Of a stretch of 15,079 bases of DNA, positions 1 to 8,361 are shown piece after piece. The stretch is from contig HF995319.1 in NCBI GenBank assembly GCA_000432275.1, forward strand, positions 6,240-21,318. Reading direction: 5' to 3'. The notes below the pieces were generated by a model. That model was not told where the DNA came from, made no database searches, and was given only the letters and a program-made list of their open reading frames with translations. How positions within the stretch are numbered: the first letter of the stretch is position 1; each line of letters begins with the position of its first letter. The stretch comes from Proteobacteria bacterium CAG:495. Its GTDB lineage: Bacteria; Pseudomonadota; Alphaproteobacteria; RF32; CAG-239. The position numbers and the translations under genes are program-made.

Positions 1-256
1 TCTGACAAGTCATTCCGGCGACGGGATGAACCACACCGGTAGATAACTTTGGCGAAGGACATTTTGTATAAAGATTGTAATGTTTCATACAATCAGAATC
101 GTCTTTGACAATATCCCCGCCGCCGTCGTCAGCAGAACCGCGAGAGTCCTGACCGCCTTGCCAATCGGGAAGCCACCAGGTCTTGGCACTCGCATTGCTG
201 TATGCCAAGAAGCATGCTGTTATTGCTAACAGCACCAATTTGAATGATTTGGACAT
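1..256 (-). CDS. Exported cysteine-containing protein of unknown function (C-terminus cut by window edge)
   Basis: The reading frame opens at an ATG at 256-254 and runs off the left edge after 85 codons. The first 24 residues form a typical export signal: a Lys-containing start, a hydrophobic core rich in Leu, Ala and Val, then Asn-Ala-Ser-Ala just before Lys25, which fits signal peptidase I. The core also contains Ile-Thr-Ala-Cys at residues 12-15, which fits a lipobox, so a lipoprotein is possible. The visible mature part starts with a Trp-Trp pair, continues through a Gly/Asp-rich stretch, and then has Cys residues in a CMKHYNLYTKC arrangement followed by a further Cys, suggesting disulfides in the periplasm or outside the cell. 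An AGGTGG ribosome site (complement of 264-269) lies 7 nt before the start, which supports it. I do not recognise the family. The export call is fairly safe; the function is unknown. Confidence 0.75.
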   Translation of the reverse strand, partial: MSKSFKLVLLAITACFLAYSNASAKTWWLPDWQGGQDSRGSADDGGGDIVKDDSDCMKHYNLYTKCPSPKLSTGVVHPVAGMTCQ

Positions 257-299
257 GACCACACCACCTATTTTGATATAATTATACACACACACTTAT

Positions 300-327
300 A
301 TTATACATTAAATCCTGAATTTTTCAA
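300..327 (-). promoter_or_regulatory. Candidate sigma-70 promoter for the exported protein
   Basis: On the minus strand TTGAAA (complement of 322-327) is followed after 16 nt by TATAAT (complement of 300-305). Transcription would start near 293, giving a leader of about 37 nt. A second TATAAT on the same strand (complement of 281-286) could serve as an alternative. Assigned by eye from hexamer match and spacing only. Confidence 0.5.
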
Positions 328-526
328 ATCATATTTGTTGGAATCCGTTTGCGGTTTTTTTGTTGTCATACAGAGGGTTGAAGCGACGCTTTGTTTTTTT
401 TGCAAACTTTCACATTTCTGTAACAATCGGATGGAGATAAATTTTTAACTTTTTTGCGCTATAATCCTTATAATTAAACAGTTTGCGTCTTTTTTCGAGA
501 AAATCGTCAAACTTGACAAAAAGTTA

Positions 527-555
527 TTGAATCAATCTCTAAAATGTTGTATATT
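527..555 (+). promoter_or_regulatory. Candidate sigma-70 promoter for the 1277-aa protein
   Basis: TTGAAT at 527-532 and TATATT at 550-555 are separated by exactly 17 nt, placing the transcript start near 562 and leaving a leader of about 38 nt. A perfect TTGACA lies slightly upstream at 513-518, but it has only a poor -10 match at the right distance. The assignment rests on hexamer similarity and position. Confidence 0.45.
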
Positions 556-599
556 CTTAGCAACTGGAGATTTTGACTATAAAACGAGGAGTTAAATTT

Positions 600-3500
600 A
601 TGGCTATGGATCAGGAAACCGCTCGACTGATTTTATCAGGGGACTTGAGTGATATTTCGTTGTTTGACATTAAAGAGGCAGTTGCCGCTGCCGACGATGC
701 CGCTTTGGAAAGCAAAGTGAATGCATATTTGGACAGCTTGCGTCAGGAGGCCTACAAACTTGAAATCACCGATGCTGTTGAACTCGCCAACGGCCTCAGG
801 GATTATACAGCCTTAAATGCCCGGGAGCGTTCCGATGCGGAAAATGCCGTTTCTGCCCGTATTGCCGAAATTGTTAATGCTTCCAATGACCGGATTTGGG
901 ATATTGACGAATTTAATGTTGTCGGTCTGGCTACGGTAATTGCCGCCGATCGTAACGGTACGCCGCTTCAGGCCGGTGCCGAGCGGGATGTTGCCCATCT
1001 GGTAGATGCCAAAATCAATGCCCATGCCGAAAAACTGGCCTCCGGACAAGAGATTAACAATACTATATATGAAAAGAGCCTTAATTATCTCCTGACCCAA
1101 ACGCCTCATTGCTCTGAAGAAACCAAAAGAAATCTCCGTCAGATTATGGAAAAAACAGCCGGGGTTGATAATGTTCCGGGTGGTTTGATGGTTCGCAACG
1201 AGCGGGCGCTGAGCTTTACCGACAATAATTTTGAACTTTTTGAACGCGATGAAAACGGCAAGGAAACAGATAAGGTTTCGGCTCAGTTCAAAAATCTGGA
1301 AAACATCATCAGCCGTATGACAATCACCCAAATGGGCGAAAAAGAGGTCGAAACGCTTGATGCCGAAGAAAAACGCGCTGCCGTAAACGCTCTGTTCCGG
1401 GCGTCGGTTTTGCGTGCGTCAAAGGCAACGATGATTGATCCGCAGTTTTTGTTTGAAAACAAGACGACGATTGCCCAACGTAAAAAATTCATTGAAAACG
1501 TAGAATTCGAGTTTACCAAATCTTTGTTGATTTCCAAGGTTGGCGAAAATATGGTCGAATTGACGGCCGGCGATTTTGAAAAGGATGCGGCCGGTCGCTA
1601 TGCTCTGCGCGATACCGCAATTGACAGCCGGCTGGTTCCTCAGATGTCTGCCGACATTAAAGACGCGGCTTCTTTGTTGTATGGCAAAGGCGATATTCTT
1701 GTCGACAAGGATTTTCTGAGTGCCGACAGTGCCGCCGCACAGTTTGAATACGAACAACACAAAGGGATTCTGAAAGCCAAACTCGGCAATCTCTACCTTG
1801 GTTTGAGAAATTATAAAAAAGCTTATGAAAAAGTCCGTGAAACGGCAAAACGCGCTTTTGGCAAAGATAATCTTTACCGTCTGCTCAACAACAACGGTAT
1901 GAGTATGCTTATCAGCACCGGAGTTACGGTTGGATCTCTGGCTGCTCTGACCGCGTCGGCTCCCGCTACCGGAACCGCAATCGCCGCGGCTGCCGTTTAT
2001 GCCGGATGGAATTTTGCCAATGCCTCGGTTTCTCCGGTAATTGACCAACTGCGCGAACAACGTCGTCAGCATGAAAAAGAAATTGGTAAAAAACTTGGTT
2101 TTGCCGCCCGTTTGAAGTATAGCTACGGCAATGTCAAAAAGATTAAAGCCGCTTTCAAGGCTGTGAAAGAAAAAGACCTCAACTACAAGACAAAAGTCGG
2201 AACGACATTGGTTGTCGGAGCGCTTGGCGGAACCGTTATGGGCGGTGCCGGCAGCATTCTCGCCCGTTATGCAATGTCTCCGGCCATCAGCGGAACGGTT
2301 GCCGTCTTTGCGCACAGACGCGTTAAGGCTTCCAAAAAAGATTTGATAAAGAACCGCAGCGTTGCGGCTTATCAAAGGTATAAAAGCGCCAAACAGGCAC
2401 GCACCAGCGCTAATGTCTCCGTAGCCGTTTCCGGTGCTTCCGCCGTGTTCTTCGGGGCACAGGCTGCACATAATCATGCCGAAGTCATCGGCGCAGTGGC
2501 CAAACTGGACAATACTGCCGACTGGAACAATATTCTGACTCAGGCGCAAACGTCTTCGCTTTCTGCAAAACTTGCCCATGAATTGGGAATGTCAAAACCC
2601 TGGTACAATCCGGCCGGTTGGTTCAACCGCAGTTATGACTTCTCATCGGTTGATTCTGAAAAATTGCAGGCCGCTTTGGGCAAGGTTGTCAAGGCTTCGG
2701 AAGCAGCATATCCTGCCGACCTTAAAAATGCTCTCCAGGCAGTGGAAGCAGCCCGCGCCGGAACTGAGTCTCCGGTTGCCGCTGAAACGATATTAAACGG
2801 CAAAGAGGAACGCATCAGTGCTCTGAATGCGCAGGAATACGCTGCGGCCAGAAGCGGTGCGGCTCCGGAAAACCTTTACAACCAGATTAACGGTGAAAAC
2901 TTCTCAATGACCACTTATCAAACGACAATCAGAGAGTCGTTTTTCACGATGCGCAACGGCAATACCGGATACGACGATTTGAATGTAAACGGCGTCAAGG
3001 TCAGAACCGCCAAAGAACTGATGACTCTTCTGGAAGCAAGTTCTAATGAAAATCATCTGGAAGGCAAACCCAGCGGTATGACGGCTGCGGATTATCTCTA
3101 TCACCGCAATATGTTGAAAGAGTATATCGGCATTCGTGACAATCAGGACCTGTCCAATGAGTTGAACCGGGCCGGTGTAACGCAGGAACAGTGGAATGAG
3201 TTAATCAAAAACGGTACCGGTGACAAAGCCTTGGTCGACAAATTGTTTGCCACCAAACTCGGCGGTCACGCGGCTCGTTTGCTGATTGATTTGGATATTG
3301 AATGTAAAGAAGTTAACGATGTTCAAAAGGCAGTCATCCATCGCGGATTGGCAACCATTAATATGGACCCCAACGATGCGCATTCCGGTGGTAAAATCGG
3401 TTACTACAAAGGTGCAGACTCCATTGCTTTTGCCGATAATACCTATACCGGTGCCGGTGTTCACCGCCATCAGAGCATTGATTGCGACGGCGAACTGACG

Positions 3501-4433
3501 ACCGTCTACCACAACGGCGGCGGTAAAGTCAAAGTGGAGGAAGTCGTTGAAGTAAAAGAAGATCCCGAAATCAAACCACAACCCGTTAAGCCGGTTGTGA
3601 AAGTAAAACCGGAAGAAGTTGAATACAGTGTTGCCGATAACGGGGCTAAACCGATGCACAAGGCTTATTACTTCCTGCCGGGTGAGTATGGCAAAGAAGT
3701 TGCCGAGGTCGGCCAGTTCAATGCTGACGGTACCGCAAATGTTGACGGTGCTTCGGCCTCTACAATCTGGGTCAAACCGAATGCCAAAGATCCTGACAAG
3801 CTTGATGTCTATAGTTTATTGGACGGCCAGGCTGTTAAGACTGAAACCATCAGCAAACAGAACATCTCTTATGTAAACGGTCTGGTTGCCAAGAATATTG
3901 ATGATGACGGCAATGTTGCCAGCAAAAAGGCAACTCTGATTTTGAGCCCGTATGAGCCTGGTTACGGTGATATCGGCTCGACCAAAGTTACGGTTTCCAA
4001 ACTGCCTGAAGGTATGGTCGACCGTTTTGAAGAAGCAGGTTTGGTTGATCGGAAAAATGCCGAAGTCAATACCTCTAATCCCATTGTTCAAAATATGCTG
4101 ATGACCAATGACGGCAAGCTTCCCGCGGCTTCTCCGGAAGATGTTGCTGCTGCCGGTGAGCGTTTGGGACTCAGCAGAGGCAAGCTGATGAGTAAGTTTG
4201 AAAACGGCGTAACCAACTACAGAATGTTGACTGACGAAGGTGTTGTCCATGCTGTCGAAAGCAAGGGTGAGGACGGTAAACTTCATGTCAAAGTTACCGT
4301 ACACGATCTCAATGACAGGCCAAGCGCCAACATTAGCCGGGAAAGCAGAGAAAAGGCCTTCCAGCAAATGAAAGAATCCATTAACAGCCATAAAAAAGCG
4401 CTTATGCAAAGTCAGCAAAAGACAAATCAGTAA
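600..4433 (+). CDS. Very large orphan protein with central hydrophobic segments
   Basis: This encodes 1277 aa from the ATG at 600. A TTG nine codons earlier (573) is possible, but GAGGAG at 586-591 sits 8 nt before the ATG and decides the start. I do not recognise the family. There is no signal peptide. Residues 1 to about 430 look soluble, helical and charged. Three hydrophobic, Ala/Gly-rich segments follow at roughly 434-473, 534-571 and 602-624, separated by strongly basic helical stretches, so the middle may be membrane-embedded or membrane-associated. Residues about 975-1010 form a Lys/Glu/Val/Pro-rich low-complexity linker, and the rest is a mixed C-terminal region ending in a charged helix. 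Codon use resembles the neighbours. It has its own promoter and a strong terminator, so it is probably monocistronic. A structural, secretion or effector role is conceivable, but nothing in the sequence shows it. Confidence 0.9.
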   Translation: MAMDQETARLILSGDLSDISLFDIKEAVAAADDAALESKVNAYLDSLRQEAYKLEITDAVELANGLRDYTALNARERSDAENAVSARIAEIVNASNDRIWDIDEFNVVGLATVIAADRNGTPLQAGAERDVAHLVDAKINAHAEKLASGQEINNTIYEKSLNYLLTQTPHCSEETKRNLRQIMEKTAGVDNVPGGLMVRNERALSFTDNNFELFERDENGKETDKVSAQFKNLENIISRMTITQMGEKEVETLDAEEKRAAVNALFRASVLRASKATMIDPQFLFENKTTIAQRKKFIENVEFEFTKSLLISKVGENMVELTAGDFEKDAAGRYALRDTAIDSRLVPQMSADIKDAASLLYGKGDILVDKDFLSADSAAAQFEYEQHKGILKAKLGNLYLGLRNYKKAYEKVRETAKRAFGKDNLYRLLNNNGMSMLISTGVTVGSLAALTASAPATGTAIAAAAVYAGWNFANASVSPVIDQLREQRRQHEKEIGKKLGFAARLKYSYGNVKKIKAAFKAVKEKDLNYKTKVGTTLVVGALGGTVMGGAGSILARYAMSPAISGTVAVFAHRRVKASKKDLIKNRSVAAYQRYKSAKQARTSANVSVAVSGASAVFFGAQAAHNHAEVIGAVAKLDNTADWNNILTQAQTSSLSAKLAHELGMSKPWYNPAGWFNRSYDFSSVDSEKLQAALGKVVKASEAAYPADLKNALQAVEAARAGTESPVAAETILNGKEERISALNAQEYAAARSGAAPENLYNQINGENFSMTTYQTTIRESFFTMRNGNTGYDDLNVNGVKVRTAKELMTLLEASSNENHLEGKPSGMTAADYLYHRNMLKEYIGIRDNQDLSNELNRAGVTQEQWNELIKNGTGDKALVDKLFATKLGGHAARLLIDLDIECKEVNDVQKAVIHRGLATINMDPNDAHSGGKIGYYKGADSIAFADNTYTGAGVHRHQSIDCDGELTTVYHNGGGKVKVEEVVEVKEDPEIKPQPVKPVVKVKPEEVEYSVADNGAKPMHKAYYFLPGEYGKEVAEVGQFNADGTANVDGASASTIWVKPNAKDPDKLDVYSLLDGQAVKTETISKQNISYVNGLVAKNIDDDGNVASKKATLILSPYEPGYGDIGSTKVTVSKLPEGMVDRFEEAGLVDRKNAEVNTSNPIVQNMLMTNDGKLPAASPEDVAAAGERLGLSRGKLMSKFENGVTNYRMLTDEGVVHAVESKGEDGKLHVKVTVHDLNDRPSANISRESREKAFQQMKESINSHKKALMQSQQKTNQ

Positions 4434-4434
4434 C

Positions 4435-4465
4435 AAAAAGCCGGGATGTTTATCCCGGCTTTTTT
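4435..4465. terminator. Bidirectional intrinsic terminator between two convergent genes
   Basis: The stem GCCGGGAT (4440-4447) pairs perfectly with ATCCCGGC (4452-4459) around a 4-nt loop. It is flanked by AAAAA (4435-4439) on one side and six T (4460-4465) on the other, so it has a U-tract in both directions. It begins 2 nt after the stop of the large orphan gene and ends about 10 nt from the stop of the alanine racemase gene, so it very likely serves both. Confidence 0.93.
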
Positions 4466-4475
4466 CTGTTTTTTT

Positions 4476-5567
4476 TTATCCGATGTAACGGCGGTCATAA
4501 CGGGGATTCTTTCCGATTCGCGACATAATCTCGTAAGAGATTGTGCCGGCGTCCCGCCCCATGTCGTCAAGCGTATAAAAATCATCTGCCAGATATGCGG
4601 TGTCTCCGACTTCCAGATGCTCGATTCCGGTAACGTCACAAATGATGTTGTCCATTGAAATCCTTCCGATGATTCTGGCTTCGTTAAGTCTGCCGCCAAC
4701 CTTAAAGAAGACTTTGCCCACGTTGGACAGCGAGCGGGGAATGCCGTCGCCGTAACCAATCGAGATAATGGCGATTTTACGGTCGGTGTTGGCACGATAA
4801 GTTGCCGAATAACCGACAAATTCGCCTTTGCTCAGTTCTTCAATTTGTAAAACCGGAGCCTTGACCCGAACCACGTTCTTCATTTGGTTTTCACGATAGG
4901 GCGCCGTGTTGATGCCATACATCGCCGCTCCCAGACGAACGACGTCCTGCTGAAAGTCGCCTCCCAGAAATACGCCGTCGGAAGCCGACAATGAAGCCGG
5001 AAGTTTGGGAAAATAAGTTTCCTTGATGTGTTTGAAATTTTCCAACTGATGTGCGTTCATAAAATGGTCTTTTTCGTCGGCACAGGCCAGATGCGACATA
5101 ACCATACCGAATTCCTTAATGTCTTCCGGGCTTAATGCCGCCAATTCTTTTTCCCTGAATCCCAGGCGGTTCAGCCCGGTTTCCACATGAATGACCGGTT
5201 TGACGCCTTTAAGGCGGTTTTCTTTCCAAAAGGAAAACATCTCCGGACAGCTGATAACCGGAACCAACTGCGGCACCCGCTTAAATACCGGCAGACTGTC
5301 TTCACCGATTCCCTGCAAAACATAAATTTTTGCCTCGGGGGCGGCATTCGCAACGATTTCCCCTTCCACGGCATGTGCTACAAAAAAGTTGCGGCAGTTA
5401 GCTTCCTGATACAAAACGTCTGCCACAACTCCCGCGTCAAGGCCGTAAGCATTGTCTTTGACAACGGCGGCGCTGGCGGATTTCGGCGCCAGTTTTTGCA
5501 GCATCTTGTAATTTTCTACTAAATTGTTTAAATCGATTTCCAATATTGGTCTTGTCAAAACGCTCAT
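4476..5567 (-). CDS. alr: Alanine racemase
   Basis: Alanine racemase (363 aa) interconverts L- and D-alanine with pyridoxal phosphate, in the cytosol, and supplies D-Ala for peptidoglycan. The fold-type III barrel signature is clear. Lys37 in AVVKDNAYG is the expected cofactor lysine. The GLNRLGF motif carries Arg134. Tyr253 in VGYSATYRA is the expected second catalytic base, contributed across the dimer. IGYGDGIPR (270-278) and SMDNIICDV (304-312) are further family motifs. The length matches the family. The usual SLANS-type phosphate-loop motif reads SLSASDG here (192-198), so the conserved Asn is replaced although a Ser remains. The start ATG at 5567 has a modest AGGTA ribosome site. The gene is divergent from the TatD-family gene with only 45 nt between them, and convergent with the large orphan gene. 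Whether it is the biosynthetic or a catabolic isozyme cannot be told. Confidence 0.95.
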   Translation of the reverse strand: MSVLTRPILEIDLNNLVENYKMLQKLAPKSASAAVVKDNAYGLDAGVVADVLYQEANCRNFFVAHAVEGEIVANAAPEAKIYVLQGIGEDSLPVFKRVPQLVPVISCPEMFSFWKENRLKGVKPVIHVETGLNRLGFREKELAALSPEDIKEFGMVMSHLACADEKDHFMNAHQLENFKHIKETYFPKLPASLSASDGVFLGGDFQQDVVRLGAAMYGINTAPYRENQMKNVVRVKAPVLQIEELSKGEFVGYSATYRANTDRKIAIISIGYGDGIPRSLSNVGKVFFKVGGRLNEARIIGRISMDNIICDVTGIEHLEVGDTAYLADDFYTLDDMGRDAGTISYEIMSRIGKNPRYDRRYIG

Positions 5568-5580
5568 AATTACCTAAAAT
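5552..5580 (+). promoter_or_regulatory. Candidate sigma-70 promoter for the tatD-tcdA-hydF run
   Basis: TTGTCA (5552-5557) and TAAAAT (5575-5580) each match the consensus in five of six positions and are 17 nt apart. The -35 box lies inside the first codons of the divergent alr gene, so polymerase binding here would overlap the alr start. The predicted transcript start is near 5587, about 26 nt before the TatD-family start codon. Confidence 0.55.
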
Positions 5581-5612
5581 CCTAACAAATTCAATTACAG
5601 GTCATATTTAAT

Positions 5613-6362
5613 ATGCAATTTATCGACACCCATATCCATTTGCAAGATTATAAGACAAAAAGTGCACCGCAAATAATTGCCGGTGCACGGGCTGCCGGTG
5701 TCGAAAAATTTGTTTGTGCCGCTGTGACCGAGGAGGACTGGCCCGAGGTTGCCGCTTTGGCGGAGGCCTACCCCGAAGTGGTTGTTCCCGCATATGGCTT
5801 GCATCCCTGGTATGCCGGGCAGGCGCGTCCCGGTTGGGAAAAACGTCTGGAAGCTTATCTGCGGCGTTGCCCCGCAGCGCTGGTCGGAGAAGCCGGTCTT
5901 GACCGCCTGCATAATTCGGAAATTGAGCCGCAATTGTCGGTTTTTCGGGCTCAGGCCGAGCTTGCCCGTACTTTTAAACGTCCGTTGTTGGTACATGCCG
6001 TCAAGGTGTGGGAATGGCTGCAAAAGGTTTGGACAGAGCTTCCGCCGCAGTTTGTTATGCACTCTTTTACCGGTCCGCAGGAGGTTGTGCCCAAGATTGT
6101 TTCTGCGGGCGGCTATGTCTCTTTTTCGCAGTCGATATTAAAGAAAACAAACTGCGAAGACGTAGTCCGCGCCGTTCCGGCCGTTCGTCTGCTGCTCGAA
6201 AGCGACGGTCCTTATCAGGCGTTGGAGCGAAACCGGGAATCTGAGCCGGCGTTTCTGCCCCGCTTGGCAGAGAAACTGGCGGCGGTCCGCGGAGAAAACC
6301 TGGAAGAATTTGTTAGTCAAACATATCAAAATGCGTTAGGATTTATCAATGTCTGCAACTGA
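5613..6362 (+). CDS. TatD-family metal-dependent hydrolase (predicted DNase)
   Basis: This 249-aa protein has the full metal-ligand set of the TatD branch of the amidohydrolase superfamily: His7 and His9 in DTHIHL, Glu93 in VGEAGLD, His128 in LLVHAVK, His150 in VMHSFTG and Asp198 in LESDGPY. Family members are cytosolic 3'-5' exonucleases or endonucleases active on DNA, and many genomes carry several paralogues. It is slightly shorter than typical TatD (about 260 aa) but complete. The ATG at 5613 has only a weak AGG upstream. Its 3' end overlaps the next gene by 14 nt, implying translational coupling to the TcdA-like enzyme. The exact paralogue (TatD, YcfH or YjjV type) and the natural substrate cannot be fixed from sequence. 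Confidence 0.9.
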   Translation: MQFIDTHIHLQDYKTKSAPQIIAGARAAGVEKFVCAAVTEEDWPEVAALAEAYPEVVVPAYGLHPWYAGQARPGWEKRLEAYLRRCPAALVGEAGLDRLHNSEIEPQLSVFRAQAELARTFKRPLLVHAVKVWEWLQKVWTELPPQFVMHSFTGPQEVVPKIVSAGGYVSFSQSILKKTNCEDVVRAVPAVRLLLESDGPYQALERNRESEPAFLPRLAEKLAAVRGENLEEFVSQTYQNALGFINVCN

Positions 6363-7101
6363 TCGTTTAACCCGTACCCGAATGCTTTTGGGAGATGAGG
6401 GGCTGTCCCGTTTGCAAAATGCCGCCGTTATGGTTGTCGGTCTCGGCGCGGTTGGCGGCTATGCTCTGGAGGCATTGGCCCGTTCCGGGATAGGACGCCT
6501 GGTTTTGGTTGATTTTGATGTCTTTGATGAGAGCAATATCAACCGTCAGATTTTGGCGCTGACTTCGACTGTCGGACAAAAGAAGACAGAGGTTGCCCGC
6601 CGCCGGGTGCTGGACATTAATCCCGACTGTATTGTCGAAACCAGAGATATGTTCGTCAATGCCGACACCTTGCCTCAGCTGCTGGACATTCCGGTTGACT
6701 TCGTGGTGGATGCCATTGATGCGCTTAATCCCAAATGCTGTCTGATGGAAGCGCTTTATGAACGCGGAATACCTTTTATTTCGTCAATGGGGGCGGCATT
6801 AAAAACCGATCCCTCGTTTATCAAATGCGGAACTTTGAGTGCCAGCAAAAACTGCGGCCTTGCCAAGTTTATCCGCAAACGGCTGCGCAAACGCGGCCTA
6901 GAAATCAGCAGAATCAACTGTGTTTATTCCGACGAGCAAGTCTGCCTGCCCGAAACGGCTTTGACCTTTGACGGAGACGATGTTTCCGCCGGACGTGTCC
7001 GTCATACGCTGGGGTCTTTGCCGACCATCACCGCCATCTTTGGGCTGACGATAGCAAATTACGTCATCACCAGCCTCTCCGGCCATCGCCGCATTAATTG
7101 A
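6349..7101 (+). CDS. tcdA: ThiF/E1-fold enzyme, TcdA-like tRNA threonylcarbamoyladenosine dehydratase
   Basis: This 250-aa protein has the adenylating Rossmann fold of the ThiF/MoeB/E1 superfamily. It shows a GLGAVGG nucleotide loop (Gly31, Gly33, Gly36), acidic residues Asp55 and Asp57, the SNINRQ motif with Arg66 and Gln67, Lys78-Lys79 after a turn, and DAIDAL near residue 122. The N-terminal RTRMLLGDEGL and the later VYSDEQ stretch fit the TcdA (CsdL/YgdL) branch rather than MoeB or ThiF. TcdA uses ATP to cyclise t6A37 of ANN-reading tRNAs to ct6A. There is no CxxC zinc site of the MoeB kind. It overlaps the TatD-family gene by 14 nt and is followed 14 nt later by hydF, so the three are probably one operon. 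The family is certain; the TcdA assignment is likely. Another ThiF-like role is possible. Confidence 0.87.
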   Translation: MSATDRLTRTRMLLGDEGLSRLQNAAVMVVGLGAVGGYALEALARSGIGRLVLVDFDVFDESNINRQILALTSTVGQKKTEVARRRVLDINPDCIVETRDMFVNADTLPQLLDIPVDFVVDAIDALNPKCCLMEALYERGIPFISSMGAALKTDPSFIKCGTLSASKNCGLAKFIRKRLRKRGLEISRINCVYSDEQVCLPETALTFDGDDVSAGRVRHTLGSLPTITAIFGLTIANYVITSLSGHRRIN

Positions 7102-7115
7102 AAGGACTTTTGCCA

Positions 7116-8321
7116 ATGGATAAATCGCCCAAAGGAATGCGCCTCCATATAGCCCTGATGGGGCGGGTCAATTCCGGAAAATCAAGTTTTTTGAATTTGG
7201 TTGCCGGCCAGGATATTTCGATAACTTCAGCCGAGGAGGGAACCACCACCGACGTTGTTGAAAAAACACAGGAACTCTTGCCTGTAGGACCTGTCGTGTG
7301 GCTGGATACCGCCGGTTTTGGCGACAAAACCGCTTTGTCGGACGCCCGTCTGGCGAAAACCCGTGCCGTTTTTGAACGCAGCGATGTCATTGTTTTGGTT
7401 TGCGAAGGCAACTGCATCGGCGAATATGAACAACAGATTTTGGACGAGGCGGCGGCACGGAAGCTGCCCGTAGTCAAAATTTTTAACAAAGCGGACATTC
7501 TGCCCTCCAACGGCGACGGCATTGCCGTAAACTCGACCGATGCAAACAGCCGTACCGAAGTGCTCAATCGCTTTAAGGCGGCTTTGCTGAAAGTCGTTCC
7601 CGAAGATTTTATTCATACGCCGCCGCTGCTGGGCGATTTGGCGCCGGCCGGAAGCACCGTCGTATTGATTGTGCCGATAGACCTTGAAGCGCCCAAAGGC
7701 CGCCTTATTCTGCCGCAGGTGCAGGCCATCCGCGACGGCCTCGACCATGGGCAGGTTGTGATGGTGGTCAGAGAAAGCGAATATGGTGCTGCTTTGGCTA
7801 ATCTCAAACAACCGCCGGCGTTGGTGGTATGTGATTCTCAGGTCGTGGATTTTATGGTTGCCAATACGCCGTCAAACATTCCCTGCACCACGTTTTCGAT
7901 TCTGATGGCGCGGCTGAAAGGCGACATTGTCCGCCTGGTTGAAGGAGCGGCGGCACTGCGCCGGCTCTCCGACGGCGATAGGGTTCTGATAGCGGAATCC
8001 TGCACGCACCATGCTGTCGAGGACGATATCGGCCGGGTAAAGATTCCCCGTTGGCTGCGTGCCAAAAGCGGCAAAGAACTCGAAATCAATCATGTCGCCG
8101 GACACGATTTTCCGGCTGACCTTTCGGCTTACAGGGTTGTGGTCCAATGTGGCGGTTGTATGCAGAATCGGCGGGAAATCCTTTCCCGTATCAATCGTTG
8201 TGAACAGGTTGACGTGCCGGTTACCAATTACGGCGTCTGCATTTCCGAACTCAAAGGCGTTCTGGAACGGGTGCTCCAGCCGTTTCCCGAGGCATTGGAG
8301 GCTTACCGGCGCATAAAATAA
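7116..8321 (+). CDS. hydF: [FeFe]-hydrogenase maturation GTPase HydF
   Basis: HydF is the GTPase scaffold on which the diiron part of the hydrogenase H-cluster is assembled before delivery to HydA. The 401-aa protein starts with a GTPase domain: P-loop GRVNSGKSS (16-24), a GTTTD switch I, DTAGFGD for G3 and NKAD for G4. A dimerisation region follows, then a C-terminal iron-sulfur domain with CTHH (Cys296, His298) and CGGC (Cys345, Cys348). The family pattern is CxH, about 46-53 residues, then HCxxC. Here the residue before Cys345 is Gln (codon CAA), so the second conserved His is missing. I chose the ATG at 7116 because AAAGGA (7101-7106) lies 9 nt upstream; a TTG at 7098 overlaps the previous stop codon and lacks such a site. 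It lies just downstream of tcdA and upstream of hydG. Confidence 0.95.
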   Translation: MDKSPKGMRLHIALMGRVNSGKSSFLNLVAGQDISITSAEEGTTTDVVEKTQELLPVGPVVWLDTAGFGDKTALSDARLAKTRAVFERSDVIVLVCEGNCIGEYEQQILDEAAARKLPVVKIFNKADILPSNGDGIAVNSTDANSRTEVLNRFKAALLKVVPEDFIHTPPLLGDLAPAGSTVVLIVPIDLEAPKGRLILPQVQAIRDGLDHGQVVMVVRESEYGAALANLKQPPALVVCDSQVVDFMVANTPSNIPCTTFSILMARLKGDIVRLVEGAAALRRLSDGDRVLIAESCTHHAVEDDIGRVKIPRWLRAKSGKELEINHVAGHDFPADLSAYRVVVQCGGCMQNRREILSRINRCEQVDVPVTNYGVCISELKGVLERVLQPFPEALEAYRRIK

Positions 8322-8333
8322 AATTTCCGGCGC

Positions 8334-8361
8334 TTGACTTTTGTCTAAATAGTTCTAAATT
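8334..8361 (+). promoter_or_regulatory. Candidate promoter upstream of hydG
   Basis: TTGACT (8334-8339) is followed 16 nt later by TAAATT (8356-8361), which would start transcription near 8368 and give a leader of about 44 nt. There is no terminator between hydF and hydG, so readthrough from the upstream operon is also likely. The -10 is a weak match, which would fit an activated promoter or one needing little activity. Confidence 0.4.

Larger units (their letters stand above)
257..599. other. AT-rich divergent spacer with promoters for both flanking genes
   Basis: This stretch of about 340 bases has no credible open reading frame. It separates the divergent exported-protein gene (left) and the large orphan gene (right). 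It is very AT-rich, with several T tracts and a short CA-type alternation near 287-295. Two TATAAT hexamers at 460-465 and 469-474 could be extra plus-strand -10 boxes, but I see no good -35 partner for either. The better promoters on each strand are listed separately. I see no RNA gene or terminator that I could defend. Confidence 0.6.

Noticed and set aside
382..404. AAGC-GAC-GCTT followed by a T tract in the left spacer
   Set aside because: A four-pair stem with a 3-nt loop is too weak for a terminator, and no gene ends just upstream on the plus strand.
1419..2579. A 386-codon minus-strand open frame inside the large orphan gene
   Set aside because: The plus-strand frame is open for 1277 codons with a clear ribosome site and terminator. 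The antisense product has shadow-like composition and no start signal.
7098..7115. TTG at 7098 as the hydF start
   Set aside because: It overlaps the tcdA stop codon and would bury the AAAGGA ribosome site that is well spaced for the ATG at 7116.
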